A DNA stretch of 64,000 nt from Casuarius casuarius (GCA_003342895.1 PTFA01000196.1:828515-892514), one strand, 5' to 3'; shown: positions 12,150 to 27,318, numbered from the stretch's first letter. The notes: generated from the sequence alone by a model not told the origin. Made by a program: numbers and translations.

Positions 12150-15100
12150 AGCTTCAGGTGTGGGGAAGGGCAGGGACAGAAATACTTCAGGAAGCCAAGA
12201 AAGACTATATGAATACGACTGTAATCTGCACTGTCTGAGATCAAAGCTTTATACTGAAGAATTTAAAATTACTGTTTTAAAAACGTGGCTGGCTGGTAGA
12301 TTAATATAAATTTTCATGCATAGAGTAGTTCTTAAAATTCTCCAGTTTGTTGGAGAAATAGGATATTTCACTGGGATGCTGCTGAGAGTAAATTCTTCAG
12401 AGAACACTTATTTAAAAAATATTTTCCTTCAGTAGTTCATTCTGTCTGAGTACTCCAAATATATCTTGCTTTAGGGGTTCATTTAGGGTTCATTGATAGA
12501 TCATGTTTTATTGAAGTGTTCAATGGATTATACTATATTGGATTTTTTTCCACAAAGCACTTAACCCCCCCCCCCCCAAATCCAGTGGGATCAAAGTAGA
12601 CAAAGTTTTTTTTTTAATGTTGACAAAATTAAAACAACAAAAGATTTAACGCTGGCTGACTTTAAAAATGTGAACAAATCTGAAAACTTTTTTTCATGTT
12701 TAGATTATTAAACCATTAATGTCAATTAGGAAATCAAAAACATAAAATGTGAAGTGTTTCAGCACTTTGGAAATAAAGCATTTCATATTGCTGTTGTCAA
12801 ATGAAAAGCTTTGCTGCATTTATTTTTTCTCCATTTTTGGAAGCTGAGACTAATCACTAAATTAATGCCTATTCATTGAAAATACTCACCCAGCTCTGCT
12901 TAACATATGTTTAAATACTTTGCTAAACAGAAGCTCAACAAAGCAAAATAATCCATGGCTCAGACTGTCCCTATCTCCTGTCTTTACACCTGTATTTTTT
13001 TTAAATATTCTTGGTCTCTATGGGGAAAATAAAACAAGCTATTCTCCATTTTGAGGAAATCTGTATTTGCTGCTTCTGAATTACATATTTGGAAAAAAAA
13101 AAGAAAAACTCTTGAAAAGAAAGTTAATGATATTTCCTTTAAGGCCTTGAACACACAGGCAGCCTTCATAGAAATATGTTATATACTTTGAACAAACTAA
13201 TCGTGGAAGTGCTTGTCTGTAGAATTTGAATAGAGAAATTTCTTCCTGTTAAAATCTTTTAACATCTCCCATCAGTTCTTTGTTTGCACAGTGACTCAAT
13301 CTGTGATCTTTCTTCAACGTAACATAATACTGAGGTTCATTTTTTTGTAATGTCCTATCTCTTATAACATCAATGTAATGTCTTTTTGCTTCGAAGTTCA
13401 GCTGTAAAATAAGGGCAAGAAATCATGTCTCTTATCTCTTGCCCCAATGTAAGCATGCAGAAGAACTTGAGGAGAAGCCAGAAAATTATATTGCACCAAA
13501 TGTCTGTTCCTGCATTTTGGGGTTTATCTCTGTATTCTCTGGGAAATTGCCTAGTCAGATCTGGTATTCAATATAAAAATTATTAGGACAGATGGTATAA
13601 TATCCTCAAAGTTGACCAAATCTTGTATCCTGTGCAATGTATTGCTTAATCAAAGTCACATTTCAATTTGTTTAGAGCATATTTTGTCACCTTTCTTTAC
13701 TAGCAAATTTCTGTAGATCTCAGAACAAGCACAGCCCATAGAAGGATACAATGCTGTCTCTTTTCTAAGAAATCTTAACACACAGAGGTCTCTGAAGAAC
13801 AGGGGATTTGGGGTAAGATCTGAACTTAATTCATTTTAATTCCTGACCCTTAAAATATTTAGCAAAAAGTATAAACCGAAAATCAAGCTGGCATAAGGTT
13901 ACAACATTGCCTGCTAGGAAGAAAACATTGCAAGTATCACTAGAAATAAACGCTGTGTAGATTTTTATTATTTAATTTTGCTACAGGCAAAGTCCTCCTT
14001 CCCCTTTCCTCCTCCCATCAAAGAGACAATGTGTTCTAGTCTCTGGGCTCTGTATGCCTTGCACAAATATTTGTCTGTGCGTCGCCTGCCACTCCAGTAA
14101 TGAGCTGCTTTTCCACTGCAATCATGGCATCTGGTAGGGTTTCAGGCTGTGAGTAGCTGGGAAACTAGGAGGTGCTTGGGAATCTCAGCAGGAAAAAGAG
14201 AGCGGATCTCAGATGCAAGATCTGCAATAGCTTTTGAGCTTGGATAAAAATGGATCTTGTCTCTTTTGCAGAGATTTGTTCAGCCCCAGACACCTGAACT
14301 TGGCATGCAGAGCTGGGCACTATGCCTGCTACAGACACCTGCATTCACATGCGATTTTAAATTCAGTGTCTTTCCACCACCTGCATTTACATGCACTAAA
14401 AATACGTGTGTGTCTGTGTGCGCCATGGTCCAGCACTGCACTGCGACACAAGCGTGGTCCTAGCTAACGTGATTCTCTCCATTGGGCAACATGACACAAG
14501 GGCCCTGGCTCAACCGAGCATTTAAGCACACGCTTCACTTTAAGCACAAGCATCCACCCTACCAGTTCAGCAAACACTTCAGCGGGATTTAGGTATGCTG
14601 CTGAATCAGGGCTGGAATGAGATCTTAAGGAACAACTGAGCAAAGAATTTGGATTTTCTACTCGCTGAAATCAATAGGAGTTTTCTCTGTTAAGATACTA
14701 AATTCAGACCCCTCCAGAGCAATCCTTTATTAGGGAAGCAAAAGAAATAACAGAAAAGATGAGAAGCAGGTGATAAAATTGATGTAGACATTCTGTAGCT
14801 TAGGTAGGCCTTCCCTCAAAGGCAGTTTTGATCATTCAATAATTTGGCCTCAAAGTATATCATTGATTAGCATCTCTTTAAACCTGAATGAGTTTAGAAC
14901 AAAAGTTAGGGTCCTGGTGGGATTTGTAAAACAACTCAGGCATATAACAAACTTTAAAATCAGTAGGAGTTGAGTTCCAAATTCACTGGTAAATTCTATT
15001 AAAATGATCTTTCTTTAGATGCTGAAATATCTTTGTAAATCTTGTCTTTAATAAAATAGATGCTGGCATTCTAATTTATAAAATTATCTAAATTTAAGCC

Positions 15101-18100
15101 TAGAGAAAGTATAGGAAGAGGAAAAAAAAAAGCTAAGGAACACTTAACACAATATTCAGTATTGATATTTGTGTCTGAGTATCCCAGGGCTGCCCAAGAT
15201 ATCTGGAGTCTTCAGTACTTGCTGAGATAAAAGGGAATTGCCCTCCAAGCAGCTTTGAAAATCTTAGCTATAGTTCACTGCTGACAAATCAGGACTGAGT
15301 ACGCATTACCCTGACCACGTATGAACAGAAAACAACCCATGCCTTGAAAGAAAAGAACCTTGGTCCCATAGTTATAGGCTTGACCCCAGAGCAGGAAAAA
15401 GCCCCTTACTGTCACATTTTTGTTTGACCCAGCAGAGCACAGCAGAGCTTAGTGCTTGTTGTCCTACCTGCGTGAATAGGGTTGTTCACATTCTACAGCC
15501 GTTACAAGCTCACACCCTGACTCCAGGAGCCCTTGTTTGCAGAGACCAGATGGCTCCTGTGAGTTTCGATTGCGAGATCTGGCCCCCTTCCTAGTGTGTA
15601 ATGAGTATAGAGTTTTCAGTTTTCCCCTGTTTATAAACAGACCACACGTCTGTTTGTGCAGAAGTGCAACTGTTTTAAGGGTCAATACCAAGATTTTGCC
15701 TTCAACAACCTCTGAGCAGTGAGGGGAGGCTCTAATAAGTGTTGCCAAGCAACGATTTTTCAGATAAGTTGTTGATTAACAAGGGGAGGAGCTGGGTGGG
15801 TTTTATTTGTGTGATTATTTGTCTTTCAAGTACATGTTTGCAGCCATGCCGAATCTTGCATTAATTCAAGCCCTACAGCTACATCATTGCTGTGAGCAGC
15901 CTGGCTGCGTGAGACTGTAATCTCTTTGGGGCATGGACATTTTATTCTGTGTTTGCTCAACACCTAACGCAGCCCATGACTCAGGCTCTGGGCTTTTGTG
16001 AAGTGCAAAGGAGAGACATTTCATGGTACAGTCTGTTGCTCTGCATGTGAATGCATGAACGTGCAGAAAGCCAGCAAAGCCTTGTGGTACCTACCACTCA
16101 GCATCACGCTTCAGGATGGAGAGGGGAATTTTGCCTTTTTATTTTATTTCGATTTGAAAACTTAGTGATGAATTTTCATACAAGGAACCTTCAGAAATTT
16201 ACACAACACCAGGCCCCACTTCAGCAAAATACAAATGCACTTGCCGAAACTGCAGCGCTTGACTCCCACAGCAATCAAATACATGCCCAAAGTAAAAGCA
16301 CTTGGCTGAACTGAGGACTCAAGGATGCCTCCATAGTGCTATGCAAAGATCTGTTTATCCTGAATTACTTAAGCCCATACAGTGTTCTCAGTTCATGTTC
16401 AGAAACAATACCCCACCCCCATGATTTTCAAAAGCATCTAATGTTTTCAGGTGCCCAGCATGAGGTATCTCAATTAGTTCCCATCTTCAGGGACTACTAA
16501 GCACCTGACCCTCTGGTAATCAGTCCTTTTCAAAGCGTTTCTAACACAAATATAAGGCATCCCAAATTGCTAACTTCTTTTGAAAATCCAGGGCCGTGAT
16601 GAACACTCCACCTACAAGAATCCAGCCCAAATGAAAATTGTATGGATCCAAGCTCCCCAAATCAGAAGCAATAGTCAGTACCTGCTGCCTCAGGACGGCA
16701 ATACACCCTGCCATTAAAGTAGAAGGGAGAATTTCTCTTGAGAAGAAGGAGAAAATTGCATAGTTCCTGGGGAGAACAATTGCAAATCTTTTCAGTTAAA
16801 CTCACAAAATTATTAATGTTGTGGTCTGTTATTCTGCCTAATCAAATATTCCGTTGCTCTGTGTTGCCAGTAGAATGTACGTGGAGAAATCAATGGCACA
16901 AAGCGATGGAAAACTTCACGTAGGACCTCCCATTCAATTAAGATGTTACCATCTGGAAGGCAAAGGCTCCAGAAAAGGGCCCCATGTTTCACAGGCTGCG
17001 AACTCAGACCTTGTGCTGAATCCAGCAAAGGCAGTCGCATTTTTTTCCTGAGCAAGAAGAGCAAGTGGCAGCACAGACAAGCCTTCTCTGAGTCAAGATG
17101 TGCTGTCATAGTCCTGAATGTTTAACGAGCTTATCAATTGCTCATAGAGGTTGTTTATATTTGCTCAGAAATAATCTAGGCAGCAGATATGCTGAAGGGA
17201 TAGGGGACAGAAGGAAAGTTACTCTGATCCCCTCTCTTTCCATTAACATTGCCAGGTGCACCGTCTGCTCTCCAGATCACAACATGATAAGGGAGCAGAA
17301 GGAGAGCTGCGCAGTCACAGCAGCTGCACCGAGCTCTGAACATTGCCTAGCTCTTGTGACCTGCCCCTTGTGTAGTCTCTGCTGCCAGCCGGTAGCAGGA
17401 ACGGTGAAGGAATAGGCACACACTCGGAAGGAAAGTGAAGACTCGCTCCCGCTCTGGCTTGGCTGTGCAAACGTCATGGCAGAGGTGAGCTGTGAAAACG
17501 TGGCTGCAGCGCTCTGATTTTATCGGACTCACTTGTCTTCAGCGTACAAGATTGCCCCAGGCACTGTGAGGGCTTAAAAACCAAACCACGAAAGTGAGCA
17601 GTTTGGCTGGTTTTTGCAATGCTAATCTTAAACCTATTCCTAAATAATGTACCTCTGCTCCTCTCTCTGTAAAAATGGACATTGTGATACCCATTTCACA
17701 GGGGTACTAGACAACCAAATTAAGTGATATTTGTAGAGCTCTAGAGATCCAAGAGCAAATGGAACAAGAGAGAAGAAAAGGTTATTATCTTGTCACGTTT
17801 GGCCTGAGAGGAGGATTATCCATCTATCTTGCCAGACCTATTTATTGTCTTATTTTCTCCCAGTTTATCTTTTATCGTCTTTCTAATCTGCTCCATCTAA
17901 TCCAGCCAACATTTTATTTTAGCACAGTTCTCACTGCGTATTGATGAAGGTGTGTTTGGCAGCAGAGGTGTGTGCAGCTTTTACATAACCTGACAAAGTG
18001 CAATGCAGGTAGGTAGAACAATAGATGCTGATTAATGAAATCCCAACTTTTAAAAATAAATTAGCTGACTTTTTTCCATCCCAGCTCTAGTATTTAGACA

Positions 18101-21100
18101 GGCAGTATATTCTTTTGCAGGACTATCAATGAGGGAATGGATTTGATAGAACTCCTTTTCCTGAATTTTGATAGAATGGCCTCTATCCTGTGTAACGTAC
18201 ACTGATCTAAATAATACTTGTATGTTCTACTCCCTGTGAAATGTGTGTTTGTTACACACAAAAAAATGTATTTAAGTCGATGTAATGTATGTAATAAGTT
18301 TCTATGACAGGAAGTACCAAGATGCATCATTTTAATCATATAGGATTCTATGATAACAAATTCTAGGTGGACCATGTTTTTCAAGTACTGCTCATGGTTT
18401 GGTTGTACTGACTGAGACAAAACAATGAAGTTCAAGGGTTTCCAGTCCCTTACAGAGTCCAACAACCAAATCACAGCATGCTGGACATTTTTCTGAATGC
18501 TAAAGCCCCCTGTATTTTTCCTTTTCATCTGTAATCAAATGGCACTTTCCCCCCTTGTTGTTAGTGTATGCATTAGGGTCTGCACTTTATAACCTCCAGA
18601 GCTGTTTCCTAGAATAGCTGCAAGCAGAGCACTTGGTTAGGGACGGCCAGGAGGCTGGGAGAGGTGATTACCTCCAGGCAGTCTCAGCGGAACTTCCCAG
18701 GGTTTCTACGGGCACAGCCTAATGCGGGACTTACAATGCTGCACAGACTTCCATTATGGGGGCTGGCCATGTTGATGCACATCCGCACACAGAGCGCTCC
18801 TTGTTAAAATGCACACCAGTAGCTCCAAAATACAGCAGCTCAGTTGGGGTTCATTAACAGCAAAATCATTCTAAGGGACATTGTTTCAGAGAGGAAAGAA
18901 TTTCATTTCTTTCAGGCTTGGTTTTTAGTTGCATATAGCCTGGAGATTTTGCTAAGGATTGTGTTTAAAGTCTAGTTAGAGGGAGACGGGAGCCTAGCTA
19001 AACAGGCTTGACGAGGGCTAACTCGAGGTGTACATGCAGCATCCATCGCAGTGGGACTCCAGCTTATATGAGGCATGTTATAATGATTTTGTATTAAAGA
19101 GATAGCTAAGTAAGCATGCATGCGTACTACTGGAATCCAGTGGATGATGCGAGAATTGCTCAGCTGTATGTCATAGATTCTGCACTGCTGGTGGAGGATC
19201 TCTCGCCGTGACGGTAATGGGAGAGCAAGCGTGCTTTGTTTTGTTCTCAAGCGTTCCCTTTCAAGAGGCATGCAGTCCCACNATAGCAATTGCCCCAGAC
19301 CTGTGCTATGACAGAGAGAATTTTAGCTCATTTTAATCAGTAGGTATTAGAAAAACAAAAGAATTTTCACCAGTCAGCAAACAAATGGGTTGCTGCACAG
19401 CCTAAGTATCAACTTTCTCTTACTTGTTTACCAGGGACTAGGCACTGGACCACACAAGACATCTAATGGTTGAGTAATACACTGCAAATATCTAATTACC
19501 AGGGCTAAGAGGGGAAGGAACAAAAAACAACTAGGGATGAGGATATCAGTCATCCTAGCTTTGATTTCTTGTATGGAGTCTTGTATGAAAGATGCTGGTA
19601 GCTCTCATCTCACATGTATGTCACTGCTTCTCAGGGACAAGTCTGGTGCCTGTTCATTCAAAGCTCAGCTCTATTTTTAAAATCTACTCTCTCTGAAAGG
19701 GCTGTCTTTAAAAAAAAAAATTGTACAGCAAAAGGGACAAAATTGCTCCTCAACAAAGGGGCCTATCAACAGCCTGTCAATAATGTGCCAAAGGCCAGAA
19801 CCTGCCTTTCAAAGAGGCTCTGCAGCCTCAATGTATACTTTGAGAGCAATTAAGGGACGTGAGCAACATGACGATTATCTCATGGGTGACATTTTCATTG
19901 GCTCTTTGGGAAAAGAGAGCGATGGGTTTGAGACGGCTGTGATCAATGTTCATCCCAGTCCCACATAAATGGCAGGATAGCATGTTGTAGATGGGCCTGG
20001 AAAGCAAAATGCACAAGCCGAGGAAAGGAGGAGGAAGAGATGAGGAAGGCAGAAAGATTAAAAAAAAAATACTAGAAGTCTAAAGAAAGAGCTACAGTGA
20101 GAAGTAGAAAGACATGGGCTGAGATGACCAAGGGAAAATGAGAATAGGAACAGGCAGTCAGGAGGGTTGGCAGATCTCCAGAGGTCAGGGAGGGCAGGAA
20201 TAGGTGAGGGAGGGATTGCGGGATTCCTGATGGAGAAGTACAGGAAGAACCGGGGAATGGTTCCCCCCGAGTGAGGAGAAAGCCTGGAGAAGGTGTTGTA
20301 GACACGTTGCGCTTGCACAGGCAGAATTCTCCTGTCAGCATCTCGCCAAGCCTCTTCCTTTGCCCAGAGGCAACCCTGACCAGTGGTGGCATTGTCCCGT
20401 ACTGAGTCCACGTTGCCACGCACATTACTCTGGTACGTCACAATTGCACTCGGAGCCGAGGAAAGGAGAACAACATTCCCAGGCAGAGACTAAAGTGATG
20501 TCTTAAGACAGAGGTGCAATTACAACTACTCTGCTTTTTCACCAGCATATTCCCATCAGCGTTGTCCACCTATCCTTCTTTCACCTCTCTTGTCTTTGTA
20601 CTGCAGTTACCCACAAAAGACCAGAGCCGAGTGCAGACAGCAGCGCACAGAGACAGACTGTTGGACAGGAAATGAATGCCGTGCAGGTGCGCAGACATGA
20701 CTACATGTAAGAACCTCAGCCCAGTGTCTGAATCTCACTGTGTGGTTACTAATACCCAAGGGATAAGGAGTGCCTGGATACTAACCCAGAAACGCAAGCT
20801 GGCTCAGTGGCATGAATGCAGAAGAGCTCAGCACAGGCTGTATCCCGCATGGATGCTAAAGCCACAGCGTATTGTGTTGTATTGCCCTCTGGCATGGACA
20901 CTAGCGCATGCACAGGGACCAATACAAAAGTGTTTTCTAAAGAGAAGCCCAAATGTTGCATGTGCTCAACCATCTGGGGCTGGGATCTGAGCAGGCCAGG
21001 CCCAGCTCCATGAACAGCAATATAAGGGTAACTGTTTATATCAGTGTAGCTGATCTTCTGAGCTTTGGCCTTTACAGATCATGTAGTCTCTTAATTTCTA

Positions 21101-24100
21101 ATGCATAACTATATTCTTTTGGAACATGGCAAAATATTTCACAGAAAACACATATGCAAAAAATGCAGATTTGGCTACACTAAGTATTTCCCTAATTTGC
21201 TGAATTGCTTGTTTAGGAAAACAAATGTTTAAATTTTGGCAGAAGAAAATGTTACTTAATTTGCTAGAAAACAATCTCCTTCCTGCTTTCCATTTTATGA
21301 AAAAATTTTAAAATGTTAATGTTGAGCTAAAGTAAAACTATTTTTAAATAGCTGGAAATCTTCCCTTCCCCAAAAGCTACTGTTACATTTCCAGCTCCTA
21401 TCTTCTCCAGTGATGCATGTAGCAGCACATACAAACGTGCATTCATGTGTGCTTCTGCATTCATACACAAGTGCATGTCCACATGCTGTGCAAACCATTC
21501 CAAGCAGATCCAAGCAATAGGCATAAGCTTCTGCTCTGCAGTCTCCAGGATTGTGTCTTGAAGAGGATCTAAATAACAAAAATAATGTTATGTTACTAGC
21601 TAAACATTGGGAATAACTCTCCATCATAGGCAAACTATTCTGAAGACAGAAATCAACCGACACATTCAGTCTGGAGGAATCCCCCAGGGTACCAGCAGGA
21701 TGCATTAACAGTGCATTTCTCCAGTGAAATATGATGGGAAGAGCACAGAGCAAAAAGAAGGTAAAGTGCTAAAAAACAACTCATATTTTTAGACCCTGCT
21801 CTCCCACAGAAATCTTTGGAGATGCTGAGCTCTCCACTTCTGAAAATTGGGTCTCTTATTTATAAGCAGAAATAATGTTTTAGGAGCCCAGCTTAGATTC
21901 CCATTTTTTTTGTTTTGTTTTGTTTTTAAGTTGTCCATATGATTTTTCTCTGGACCAGTTTGCTGTCCTGATAATTAATCTGGCTAATGGTTGTTTTTTT
22001 TCCTTCATCAGCAGTTTTGTTTTTTGTTAACACAAGCAGAGAGAAGATGAAGAAACAATCTCTCCAAGGATACAGACTGACAGTAATACTGCCATCTGAC
22101 TAGAAAGAACTCAGACATACGCATAATCCTCAGGAAAATTCATCTCCACCCTCCCAGCAGACCCTGGTGAGAGCCCTTGAAGTGGTAATTAAAGTCTATT
22201 GAGTGGCAACTGCACCTGTTTAGAAAGGAGAGTGTGGGTAAGAGGTGCACAAAGGGAGATGAGCAGCACAGGGAGAGAGTGTGTGAGAGAGGAGCTGCTA
22301 GAGGTGGGGAAGAAGGGAAGGGGAAAGAGGAAAAAATGCAGTCATTGGAGAAGTCAATCCAATAAGATGTATATTTTCCATTCTTCCCTTTATTTGCTTT
22401 CTGTCTGCTCTCCTACCCCCCTTCACACATGCAGCTAGCTTCTACCCCACTCTCACACTCCCTGATGGAAACTCCGGGGGGCTTTCCCCAGCTAGCCTGA
22501 GCACTGGACCAGCTGCTCATCTCGTGTAAATCAACATAGTTTCACTAAAGTCCTTGTGGAGTTACAATCAGCTAGTGCTCATTTACGCCCGCTGAAGATC
22601 CGTCCCAGTGACACTTATTAACAGCCACTGGGCTCCTCAGATTGGCAGCTGGGACATGCCAGTTCTTGTCTGCTGGACCGTCTTTTTTCCTAGAATAGAA
22701 CACTTCCCTTTGTGTCAGCTTTGTCACCCCACTATAAATCCTACAGCATCTGGGATGAAGAAATCAGAGCTGTTTCTAGATATAGGCAGAGGTGTCTGAG
22801 AGCAGAGTCTAGGCAGAAACTGAGTGAAGCAGAAGAAACTAGAGAGGTGCTTAAAAAAAGACAATGCCATGTTTAATGTCCATGTTTGGCTTCCAAATGT
22901 TCTGAACCAGTGTCACATTCAAACTTTCCCAGGGACTGTAGGTGGAGCCATGAAAAAATGGACTTATTCATAAATATTATTCATAACTGGATCCTTCCAT
23001 AGTCTTGCAAACTACCACTGATCCAAGGACCACAAATGGGGAACCACCAGTGTATCCAGCTCTGCTAGTTTCAACAGAGCAATGCTGACTTGTGTCACCA
23101 GATAATTGCATATTGGTGTGCACAAAACAGCAGATTAAGTGATAATAGTATAGGGAAAGAGGGGGACACAGAGTGGTAGAGGGAAATCCTCCAATGTTTG
23201 AGCAGGAAAGTAAGAAAAAGAGGATGTTCTTTAGTACAGAAATCAGGACTGCCCTAGCAACCAAGGAGCCAAAGAACAGCATTGCATAGTGATGTAGATT
23301 TGTGGTCTAGGGAATTTGTCAGCCTGAGAATTACAGATTGATAGCAGAAATCCTGACTCCTTCTGCCATAACCTCAACTTCATCCTTCATCTGTTGATGT
23401 CAATAAAACAGAATGTCATGCCCTGCCCTACTGAGTATTTCATAGCAGACTTTAAAAACTCAGCACATCACCTTTGCGTACTAGTCAAAGACCCAGACAA
23501 TAGTTTTTTCTAGAAGAAAACTATCATCCCTTACACTCTACAAATGCACACACACTACTTATGCCTATTCGTTTAATTCCCTTTTTCCAACCTAAAACTG
23601 GCTTTCTTCCTGTGGTACTATGCATTTGCAAAGGCACCATAGAAATATAAGCTATCTATTGTCACTGCAATTCTGTATGTGCCCCCGCAATCAACTGGAC
23701 TAAGCTCAGATTCCTGGGGTGAGAATGGAAGAGGAAAGAAGTTCATCCTCAGAGCACCCTAAGGCTGAGCTGAGCAAATGATTCAAGCAGAATAATTTGA
23801 CTGGTGTTTGCAAAATTTTCTATCTCACTGGACTTGACGGCAGGCAGTCCCCTGTGAATCCCTGACCTTCACACTGTGCAGATCGCCTGGGATGGTTGAA
23901 ATAAGCCACAGGACTTTTTTCCTGATCCCCAATTGTCAGGGCACACAAGCAATTCTGGTGCAAATGTTGTTGCATCTGCCTTCTACGAATACTATTAGCC
24001 ATGACTCAGTAGCATGCCCTCCTTCTGTACCAGGAAATACATCCTTGTGAATGGAGATAGAAAGGAATATGCATTCAGCAAAAGCCCATGCCTTTGGCTC

Positions 24101-26200
24101 TTAAGGGTGAGATTTGAAATTAGTTGTGTGTCTGGTTCAAGCTACTCACTTAAGTTCCATCTGTGGTTAGTGGAGAGAAACAGATCTCTCTGGACACCAA
24201 GTTAACCTACTAGTTTTGCATTGACTGCAAAGGGAGCCTACACGACTAGCTTACACTAAATACCTGTTAGTAGGTTAAGTTACATGAGAAGAATTGTACC
24301 TGACATACCTTGCTTGTGCTTCTCCTAAATTCCAGTCTTGTACCTTAACAAAATCATTAGCTACATGGATATCATGTGATATGTTGCCTCATTTCTGTCT
24401 TTTTGTTCCCAAACATCCTTCTGTCTTCTTTTCCGTTCAGTCCTCCCATTCTTCTGTCATTCTCTTTTTCCCCCTTCTTTCTGATTGCTGAGCAGCTTTT
24501 TGACTTTTCCATCAATAAGTCTAAAGAGCATTTGAACCATTCTGTTCCCCCCGTCTCTCCTCCCTCCAGTTCCAAATCAGGCAAGCTCATCGATCAGAGG
24601 AGCTCAGGAAATATCTGGTGTTTTGTTGTCAGGATGATAATAACATTGCAGTTGTGAATGGGCTGCTGCAGGCCTGATCATGGACACCTGCAGGGTTTGT
24701 TTAATTGCATTTAATGACAAATCCTATACAGAGGAGCATTGCCAGAGAGATTTATTATCCGCCAAAGAGGCAAAGCACAACAGCTCAAAATATAATTTGC
24801 ACTGAGCATTTTTCCCCCTGCCTCTCTTTAAACCACAGTAATAAATAACAAATCGGGTAAAGTGGGCAACACCAGTCTAGATGGAGGTGGGGGGCAGAGG
24901 ACAGAGATTGAAACCAAAGGAAATAACAGCAATAAGGCCACACTGTTCTTTCTACCATCCCTGTGGTCTGTTATATAGGAAATACTGTTTGTTTAATTTG
25001 CAGCCTGGAAGTGCAGCTGGGGATCTCTCTGTGATGAGCCAGTCTCTTCTAAGATAGCTGGAGGCTAAGCTCTCGAGTCCCCATTCTTTCTGACCAGGCT
25101 TTTTTCACTGTGTTCTGTAGCTAAGTTTAGATCCTATCTATATAAACAATTACAAAGAAACTATAGCGGCCTCTCAGCGTTGTGGGTTTCATCTGCTACA
25201 ATTACAAGGGGGCATCATCTTCCACATTGCCAAAATCTCTGAAAAACTAGAAGCAGCAGATCCCATCTTGAGAAATATGGTCCTACAGGGACAGATCACT
25301 CTCTCTGACGTCTGGACAGAAGTCTCATACCCCTCTGAGCCTGGATTGTATTTATGTTTTCTACTAAATATCATACTTGAAAAAGGGAATATGTATGTGT
25401 AAAAACAACAGAAGATCTTGTTCCCTTGCTCACGGTGAACAGTTACTTCTTCTATCTTGATTATTACTTGATTGTCTAGTGATAACTTGTTGTAAATCCC
25501 TTCACAGACCTGGTATATCACTATGCTAGGCAGAACATAGTTCCAAAACAGCAACTGTAAAATGTTCTTGTCACCTGAGGTTATAGCCCAGGTTAGCATT
25601 TTCTAAGCTATTTTCTCCCTTTCAAGTTCATAGATCACCTTTACTATTCACTCCCTCTTCTAACTGTCCATAGCAGAATCCTGAATTGTCCTAACCAAAC
25701 TACTTCTGGAAACTGTCTTGGTCCACTAAATGTTTTCATCTGGATACATCCTGTAGTAGGGCAGAGAAGAAAATATGCTACATTTTAGAGGAAATGCCTT
25801 AGTTGAGAAAATCTAAGTAGAGGTCAGGAAACAGCCAGAGACTGAACAGAGGGGGCATCTAACAGAGTAAATTTGTACTCAGCAGGAGCAAGGGGTGCAT
25901 GCTCACGAGTGTTCCAGTTTATATGGAGATCAAATTTTCTACTTTAAATGGTGCGCCCCAGGAGGCTTTGGGGACGATGGCAATCTTGTACCAGGAAATA
26001 TCACCCAGGAGTGTCCTGTCTGCAGTGTTTGGTCTCTATTTTAATGTAGGTAGCAATCAGCACTTAGCAATGTCATTACACAAACATGGTGTAGGGTAAC
26101 ACCTGGACTGCACTTTTATCTGATTACCTGGACAATGGCAGTATTACTAATACCCCCGGTTAAATAAGACCACCTGGACATCTCCTGGTATCAGCTCTAG
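12150..26200. other. AT-richer non-coding stretch (probable intron or intergenic)
   Basis: Base composition falls sharply after the CpG island. No open frame longer than about 145 codons occurs and none resembles a known protein. The segment holds a C13 run at 12,565-12,577, A/T homopolymers, a MIR-like fragment near 17.65 kb and one ambiguous base at 19,282. If the 11-12 kb donors are used, this would be intronic to the miR-7 host transcript. Confidence 0.4.
17645..17760 (-). repeat. MIR-like SINE fragment
   Basis: Phrases 'cctctctctgtaaaaatgg', 'gatacccatttcacaggg' and 'aaattaagtgatat' follow the order of the MIR 3' half in reverse orientation. It is diverged and identified by eye. Confidence 0.45.
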
Positions 26201-26379
26201 CTATCACAAACACACTTGCTACCTAGGCTAGCACAATGGATTGTTATCTCCGGAGCAGCAGCACAAATCCCCAGATTGAAACAACCCATCTGGAGTTTGA
26301 TTAAAGTGTCCATAGAAAGCACACATGTTAAAAAAAGAGACAGAGGGAGAGAGACTGGACTGTTCTCTGTGAGCTTGCA

Positions 26380-26603
26380 CAGGGCACAACCTCTGTCAGC
26401 ACCAGCAAACTCTCTCCTTGTGCTGAAAACACTTTCTCCTCCTGTGAAAAGAGTCTTTCACCGAAGCAGCTCTGCAAAGCTGAGGTTGTTGCTGGCTACT
26501 TTTGTTTCTTTCTCTGTATTACAACTGCTCACAAAAGTACATTTAACAATCTAGGTTAGAAGACAAGAAGGATACCGTCCTTGTCTGATTTTCGGCGGCT
26601 GAG
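26380..26603 (+). ncRNA. Candidate exon of miR-7 host transcript
   Basis: A near-consensus donor, GAG|GTAAGTAT, falls at 26,603/26,604, about 0.75 kb upstream of the miR-7 hairpin and on the same strand. The upstream edge is not defined: a weak acceptor-like 'ttgcacag' lies near 26,383, or this could be a first exon. The human host gene places a promoter and exon within a few kilobases of mir-7-3, so this is the best candidate for the equivalent exon. There is no coding potential that I recognise. Confidence 0.35.
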
Positions 26604-27318
26604 GTAAGTATGCCTCACTCAAAGGATGGCGGTGAAAAGGAATAATGTAAGATCCTTTCCTTGGACGTGAGCCAGTATTGTCCTTTCACGTTATTCATGA
26701 AATGTGTGAGGTATTAGCAGGAGAAAGCTGGACAGTGGAAGCAAAGCTAAACCTGGGCTGAAATAAAGATTTCTCTTCAACAAATCCAGAGAAAAGGACA
26801 CAGCAAAGAGGTTTTGTTTTTCTTGCTTAAATCAGTCTCTCAGTAGGATTCCAGGAAACTCAGCACTATCATTATCTCATCTTTTTCTTTGCTACCTGAC
26901 TCCTTTTCTTTAGCACTCCCAAGTATATATTGCATTTACTTACTTTAGTCAGACCAAAATACACCTGGGAGATAGGCAGGTTGACAGAGCACTGTGAGAG
27001 GTTTGTCATAGGACGAGGAGAAAGGAGACCCTACTGAGTCCCAATATCCTTGAAAAAACATGATCCAAATTTTTATAGGCACATGTGGTCTCCTCTGTGA
27101 GAAAGTGGAGCAGAAAATCACAGGTAGAGTCAGAAAATTGCATAGATGATTATAGGGAGAAGTGACATTGTCTCACAAAGAACACTACTTTTTTGCACTC
27201 CCTAACATGCAAAAAGAGACAGTGGCCATCCCTAAAATGAGAAACAAGTGCTGAAAGAATGCAAACCGGGAAAGAAGGATAACAGAAGAAGAAATGAAGG
27301 AGGATGTGTCTAAGGAGG

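Larger units (their letters stand above)
11000..12150 (+). promoter_or_regulatory. CpG island with candidate plus-strand first exons
   Basis: GC content jumps abruptly, and CpG is abundant from about 11,100 to 12,100. Three good plus-strand splice donors lie inside: CAG|GTGAGC after 11,226, GCG|GTGAGTCC after 11,796 and CAG|GTAAGA after 12,134. I saw no equally good set of minus-strand donors. This fits a plus-strand gene with alternative non-coding first exons. The nearest plus-strand transcript by synteny is the host of miR-7 (MIR7-3HG, between DPP9 and FEM1A in human), but that link is inference: the hairpin is about 15 kb downstream. The long GC-rich open frames here, up to about 250 codons, are low in complexity, present on both strands and not convincing proteins. 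Confidence 0.55.

Noticed and set aside
18094..18528. 144-codon minus-strand frame in AT-rich DNA
   Set aside because: It might be part of an old transposon, but I see no transposase or reverse transcriptase motif and no terminal repeats.
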